Assembly (NCBI GenBank): GCA_014728185.1
Contig: WJMB01000093.1
Span: 1-9,374, forward strand
Source: Candidatus Coatesiibacteriota bacterium
Lineage (GTDB): Bacteria; RBG-13-66-14
Reading direction: 5' to 3'
DNA length: 9,374 bases
Shown: positions 6,286 to 9,374 of the stretch, piece after piece
Numbering within the stretch: position 1 is the first letter of the stretch
Layout of the letters: each line of letters begins with the position of its first letter
The notes under the pieces: generated by a model
What the model saw: only the letters and a program-made list of their open reading frames with translations
What the model was told of the DNA's origin: nothing
Databases searched by the model: none
Position numbers and translations under genes: made by a program

Positions 6286-6312
6286 CCAAAAACCACCCCG
6301 GCCGGGGTGGTT
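6286..6312 (-). terminator. Intrinsic terminator of the Ser/Thr kinase gene
   Basis: A perfect 22-bp palindrome at 6291-6312 (arms AACCACCCCGG/CCGGGGTGGTT) forms a GC-rich hairpin, at least 9 bp with a GGCC loop. On the - strand it runs directly into TTTTT (6288-6292) then GG. It starts 35 nt after the kinase stop codon. On the + strand no T-run follows, so it acts for the kinase gene. Confidence 0.85.
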
Positions 6313-6347
6313 CGTCATTGTGCCTTGAAAAAGAGTATCCTTCGCTG

Positions 6348-7985
6348 CTAGTCGTCGCCGAGGAGCAGGTTCTCGGCCTCCTCCACCGAGGGGCCGTCCT
6401 CTTCGTCCTCGGTAGTGTTACTTGGGCCGCTCCCCCCCAAATACACCGGAGTGGTGCGCTCTTCGGTAACGTAGACCTCGCGGTTGATAACGTCGCCGCC
6501 TCCCTCCAGTCGCAGTGTGCGCTTGCCGGAGAGAGTCTTGATCGGCGAGAGCGGCAGGGTGCCCAGGTAGCGGCCGTCCAGCCAAACCTGGTAACCGGCG
6601 GGACCATGAATGTTGATCCAGCCGTAGGTGGCGGGATTCAGTTGCACATCGAAGTTGACGATGTCGGCGCGACCGGGGGTGAACTCGGTCTCGAGAGGTG
6701 CGTAGCCCTCGCGCTCGAAGCGCAGCAGATAGGTCTTGCCACGCAGCAAGCGGGTGTTCAGAGGCGTGGTGCCGAAACGCTTGTCGTCAATGAAAACCTC
6801 GGCGCTGTCCGGGTTGCTGTTGATCTCAATGGTCACCTCGTCCTCGTTGAGCACCATCTCCTCGTCGAGGGGGTTTCCCTGCTCCTCTTCCTCGGCCGTC
6901 AGGTGGGGGATGAGCTTGATGAGTCCCCAGGTTAAACCGGCCGCGACCACGGCGGTCAGGCCGATACCGACGAGAAGGCGGCGTTTGTAGCGCCAGCGCT
7001 CGGCCGTGGTCAGGGTTTCCTTGGGGCGGTTCTCGCGACGCTGTTTCTCTTCGGCGTAGAGACGCCGCAGGCCGGCGTCGATGTCGTTGGCCAACTCGGC
7101 GGTGGTCTGGTAACGCTCGAGGGGATTCTTTTCCAGGCACTTGAGGATGATCGTGTTGAGCCATTCCGGTATTCGGGATTCGAGAATCCGCGGTGGGATG
7201 GGCGGCTCGTTGATTTGCTTGAAGGCGACGGCGACTTTTTTGTCGGCGGTGAAGGGCAACCGGCGGGTGAACAGCTTGTACATCAGGATGCCCAGGGAGT
7301 AGATATCGGAACGGGCGTCCACTGACTGGCCCTGGCACTGTTCCGGGGACATGTACTCCGGGGTGCCCACCGCGGTATTGTCCTGGCTGGCCGCGGCCCG
7401 GGCGATGCCGAAGTCGAGCAGGGTGACGTGGTTGTCGGAACCGACGATGACGTTGCCCGGCTTGACGTCGCAGTGGATGACGCCCTTGGAGTGGGCGTAG
7501 CCCAGGGCCCGGGTCAGTTGGACGACGAGCTGCAAGCCGCGCTTTATCTCGATGGGCCGCTCGGCGATCAGCTTCTCCAGGCTGCGGCCCACGACATGGT
7601 TCATCACGAAGTATGTCCGTCCGGCGTCCTGCCCAACATCGTGGATCATCACGATGTTGGGGTGCTCGAGCTCGGCGGAGCGCTGGGCCTCGGCGATGAA
7701 GCGCTCGGCGTAGCCTTCGCGCTTGGCCAAACGCGAGGGCAGCACCTTGATGGCCACCATGCGCTTGAGGTTCTCGTCGTAGGCACGGTAGACCTCGCCC
7801 ATGCCGCCGATGCCGATCAGCTCTTTGATATTGTACTTGCCGATGAACTCGGGCAGGGAGCCGGCGTCCAGCTTTTCCAAAGGCGAGGTCTGCGTCGAGG
7901 CCTGGCCCTTGACCACGGGTCGGCCGCACTTGTGGCAGAAGTCGGCCTTCTCGTTGACTCTGGCGCCGCAGTGGAAACAGTACAT
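6348..7985 (-). CDS. Transmembrane Ser/Thr protein kinase with zinc ribbon and two PEGA domains
   Basis: A 545-residue protein from an ATG with GGAGA 4 nt upstream. Order: zinc ribbon (CFHC at 3-6 and CHKC at 17-20); a linker; a PknB-type kinase domain (about 51-310) with glycine loop GIGGMGEVY (58-66), VAIK with Lys80, likely alpha-C Glu99, catalytic loop HCDVKPGN (171-178, catalytic Asp173, Asn178), DFG at 191-193, GTPEYMSPE (207-215) and the C-lobe Arg291; a basic juxtamembrane stretch; one TM helix (about 337-356); an acidic linker; two PEGA-type beta domains (about 383-450 and 453-517, with VFIDDKRFGTTPL and VWLDGRYLGTLPL); and an acidic C-terminal tail. The kinase should be cytoplasmic and the PEGA part extracytoplasmic, so it is a likely envelope sensor kinase. 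All catalytic residues are present. The usual HRD Arg is Cys172, making it a non-RD kinase. It has its own promoter and terminator, so it is probably monocistronic. Confidence 0.95.
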   Translation of the reverse strand: MYCFHCGARVNEKADFCHKCGRPVVKGQASTQTSPLEKLDAGSLPEFIGKYNIKELIGIGGMGEVYRAYDENLKRMVAIKVLPSRLAKREGYAERFIAEAQRSAELEHPNIVMIHDVGQDAGRTYFVMNHVVGRSLEKLIAERPIEIKRGLQLVVQLTRALGYAHSKGVIHCDVKPGNVIVGSDNHVTLLDFGIARAAASQDNTAVGTPEYMSPEQCQGQSVDARSDIYSLGILMYKLFTRRLPFTADKKVAVAFKQINEPPIPPRILESRIPEWLNTIILKCLEKNPLERYQTTAELANDIDAGLRRLYAEEKQRRENRPKETLTTAERWRYKRRLLVGIGLTAVVAAGLTWGLIKLIPHLTAEEEEQGNPLDEEMVLNEDEVTIEINSNPDSAEVFIDDKRFGTTPLNTRLLRGKTYLLRFEREGYAPLETEFTPGRADIVNFDVQLNPATYGWINIHGPAGYQVWLDGRYLGTLPLSPIKTLSGKRTLRLEGGGDVINREVYVTEERTTPVYLGGSGPSNTTEDEEDGPSVEEAENLLLGDD

Positions 7986-8033
7986 CGACTCTCCGCTCGA
8001 TCGATAGTGAACGATTATCGGCAGCTCATAATT

Positions 8034-8062
8034 ATCTTACCGGCCCGGGAGCGCCTTGGCAA
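8034..8062 (-). promoter_or_regulatory. Probable promoter of the Ser/Thr kinase gene
   Basis: On the - strand, TTGCCA (8057-8062, five of six to TTGACA) is followed after 17 bp by TAAGAT (8034-8039, four of six to TATAAT), 48 nt upstream of the kinase ATG. The region 8005-8040 is AT-richer than its surroundings. GATAAT hexamers at 8031-8036 and 8012-8017 are alternative -10 boxes without a well-spaced -35. Moderate confidence. Confidence 0.5.
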
Positions 8063-8098
8063 GGTGCCGGGGGCGTTCATTTCGCCGCTTGAAGGCTT

Positions 8099-9374
8099 CT
8101 ATCTGACCGCGGTCCCCGGCAGCCGGATATCCAGCGAGCCGTCAAGCCTCAGCTCGGCGGCGCAAGCCTTGACCTCGCCCACCAGGAACAGCGAGCCCAG
8201 GACGGCGATCAGGTCGTCGTCGCCGGCTCCCGCGAGTATTCCCGCCAGGATGCCCACGGCGTTGCCGGAGGCGAGGTGGACCTTCGCTTCCGGCAACAGC
8301 TCGGCCAAGCGGACCGGATCGGCGGCGCGGGAGTTGTCGGCGGCGGTGGGGTAAATGTCGTCGAAGGCTTCGCCGACGAGGCGACAGAGCGCGGACAGGT
8401 CCTTGTTGGACGAGGCGCCGAAGAGGCAGATCCGCCGCCGCGCCGGGATGCCGGCCAGCACCTCCAGGGCCGTCGACAGCGCCGCCGGGTTGTGGCCGCC
8501 GTCGAGGAGCACGTCGGGTCGCCGACGGACCAGCTCCAGGCGGCCCGGCCAGCGCAGAGAGGTCAGTCCCGGGCCTTGCGCATCCAGGGGTAGGCCATGC
8601 TCAGCGGCCAGGTGCCGGTATGCCGCCAAGGCCAGGGAAAGGTTGACAAACTGCGCCCGCCCGCGCAGCGCCGTCGCCGCGCCTCGATAACTGAGCCGTC
8701 CGGCATCGTCCAGGGTCAATGCGGAATCGGTACCGACGAACTCCAGGACGACGCCCAGCTCGTCCGCCCTTTTCTCCAGCACCCGGCGTACCTCGTCGAC
8801 CTGAGGCGCCGCGAGGGCCGGGGTTCCGGGCTTGAGTATCCCCGCCTTCTCGAAGGCGATGCGTCCCAGACCCTCGCCGAGGACGTTCTCATGGTCCCGG
8901 GCGATGGTGGTCAGCAGGCAGAGCTCAGGACGCTCGACGACGTTGGTGGCGTCCAGGCGGCCTCCCAACCCCGTCTCCAGCACGGCCCAGCGCATCCCGC
9001 TCTGTCGAAAAACGAGCAGCGCCAGGGCGGTCAGCAGCTCGAAAGTCGTGCGGTAGCCGCCGTTCTCGCCGTGTCCAAGGCGCCGTTGCACCTCCCGCAA
9101 ACGTTCCACTCCGGCGACGAAGGTGGACTCGTCGACCAATTCGCCGTCCAGACGGATGCGCTCGCGGATCGTCACCAGGTGCGGCGAGGTGTAAAGGCCC
9201 ACCGTTTCGCCCGCCGCGAGCAGCAGCGTCGTCAGCGCCGCCGCCGCGGCCCCCTTGCCGTTGGTCCCGGCGATGTGCACCACACTCAGGTTGCGATCCG
9301 GCGCGCCCAGCTCGTCCAGAAAGGCTCGGAAGGCCCGCAGGTTCCAGGTCCGCGTGTTGTAGGCGAAGCGGTCC
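8099..9374 (-). CDS. folC: Folylpolyglutamate synthase / dihydrofolate synthase (5'-truncated)
   Basis: The frame runs off the right edge of the window, so the start is missing; a GTG at 9283 is internal, since the 30 codons before it (DRFAYNTRTWNLRAFRAFL onward) fit the family's N-terminal helix. FolC adds glutamate to folates with ATP, and in many bacteria also makes dihydrofolate from dihydropteroate; it is cytosolic. Numbering the visible part from its first residue: P-loop GTNGKG (36-41), then TSPHL, RERIRLDGE, TTFELLTALAL, LETGLGGRLDATNVV, an ARDHENVLG block (Asp160, His161), IAFEKAGILKPG, the linker WPGRLELV, and LLDGGHNPAAL (Asp291, His294, Asn295) of the C-terminal Mur-ligase-type domain, ending GSLFLVGEVKA. 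Only a few N-terminal residues can be missing: the visible 424 residues already match the usual 420-440. The P-loop is followed by Ala rather than the common Ser, a mild variation. It lies upstream of the kinase gene, which has a separate promoter, and has no functional tie to it. Confidence 0.95.
   Translation of the reverse strand, partial: DRFAYNTRTWNLRAFRAFLDELGAPDRNLSVVHIAGTNGKGAAAAALTTLLLAAGETVGLYTSPHLVTIRERIRLDGELVDESTFVAGVERLREVQRRLGHGENGGYRTTFELLTALALLVFRQSGMRWAVLETGLGGRLDATNVVERPELCLLTTIARDHENVLGEGLGRIAFEKAGILKPGTPALAAPQVDEVRRVLEKRADELGVVLEFVGTDSALTLDDAGRLSYRGAATALRGRAQFVNLSLALAAYRHLAAEHGLPLDAQGPGLTSLRWPGRLELVRRRPDVLLDGGHNPAALSTALEVLAGIPARRRICLFGASSNKDLSALCRLVGEAFDDIYPTAADNSRAADPVRLAELLPEAKVHLASGNAVGILAGILAGAGDDDLIAVLGSLFLVGEVKACAAELRLDGSLDIRLPGTAVR

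Noticed and set aside
6826..7929. 367-codon - strand frame inside the kinase gene
   Set aside because: Arg/Pro/Gly-rich out-of-frame shadow; the kinase frame carries all catalytic motifs.

Overview
The window is bacterial: Shine-Dalgarno-preceded genes, GTG and TTG starts as well as ATG, sigma70-like promoter hexamers and short intergenic gaps. Base composition is GC-rich with G/C-heavy third codon positions. Gene content (polyprenol-kinase-like membrane proteins, a CoA-binding protein, a SPASM radical SAM enzyme, a PEGA-domain Ser/Thr kinase, FolC) does not fix the lineage. The PEGA kinase with an N-terminal zinc ribbon suits deep-branching or candidate bacterial phyla, but that is only an inference. 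I see no rRNA, tRNA, CRISPR array, transposase or phage gene.

Left part, + strand (1-5151): a truncated polytopic membrane protein and a complete second one are tandem paralogues of the phytol/dolichol kinase-like (SEC59-type) family. They are followed by a calcineurin-like metallophosphoesterase with a TTG start, a small CoA-binding Rossmann protein, and a membrane-anchored radical SAM protein (two N-terminal TM helices, PqqD-like segment, radical SAM core, SPASM Cys cluster). After a 210-nt spacer comes a small lipoprotein with a PsbP/DcrB-like look.

Middle (5152-5261): the two halves converge here, separated by a perfect 11-bp hairpin at 5199-5223 that can serve both strands.

Right part, - strand (5262-9374), read right to left: a 5'-truncated folC; a Ser/Thr kinase with zinc ribbon, kinase domain, TM helix and two PEGA repeats, with its own promoter and a clear intrinsic terminator; then a membrane protein with its own promoter whose coding sequence is split by a +1 frameshift at about 5715-5726.

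How the genes work together: the + strand genes are close enough for partial co-transcription, but nothing shows a shared pathway. The most unusual items are the membrane-tethered PqqD-radical SAM-SPASM protein with no visible peptide substrate, and the frameshifted two-TM protein. I do not see convincing evidence for a complete new multi-gene system; the candidates are listed with that caveat.
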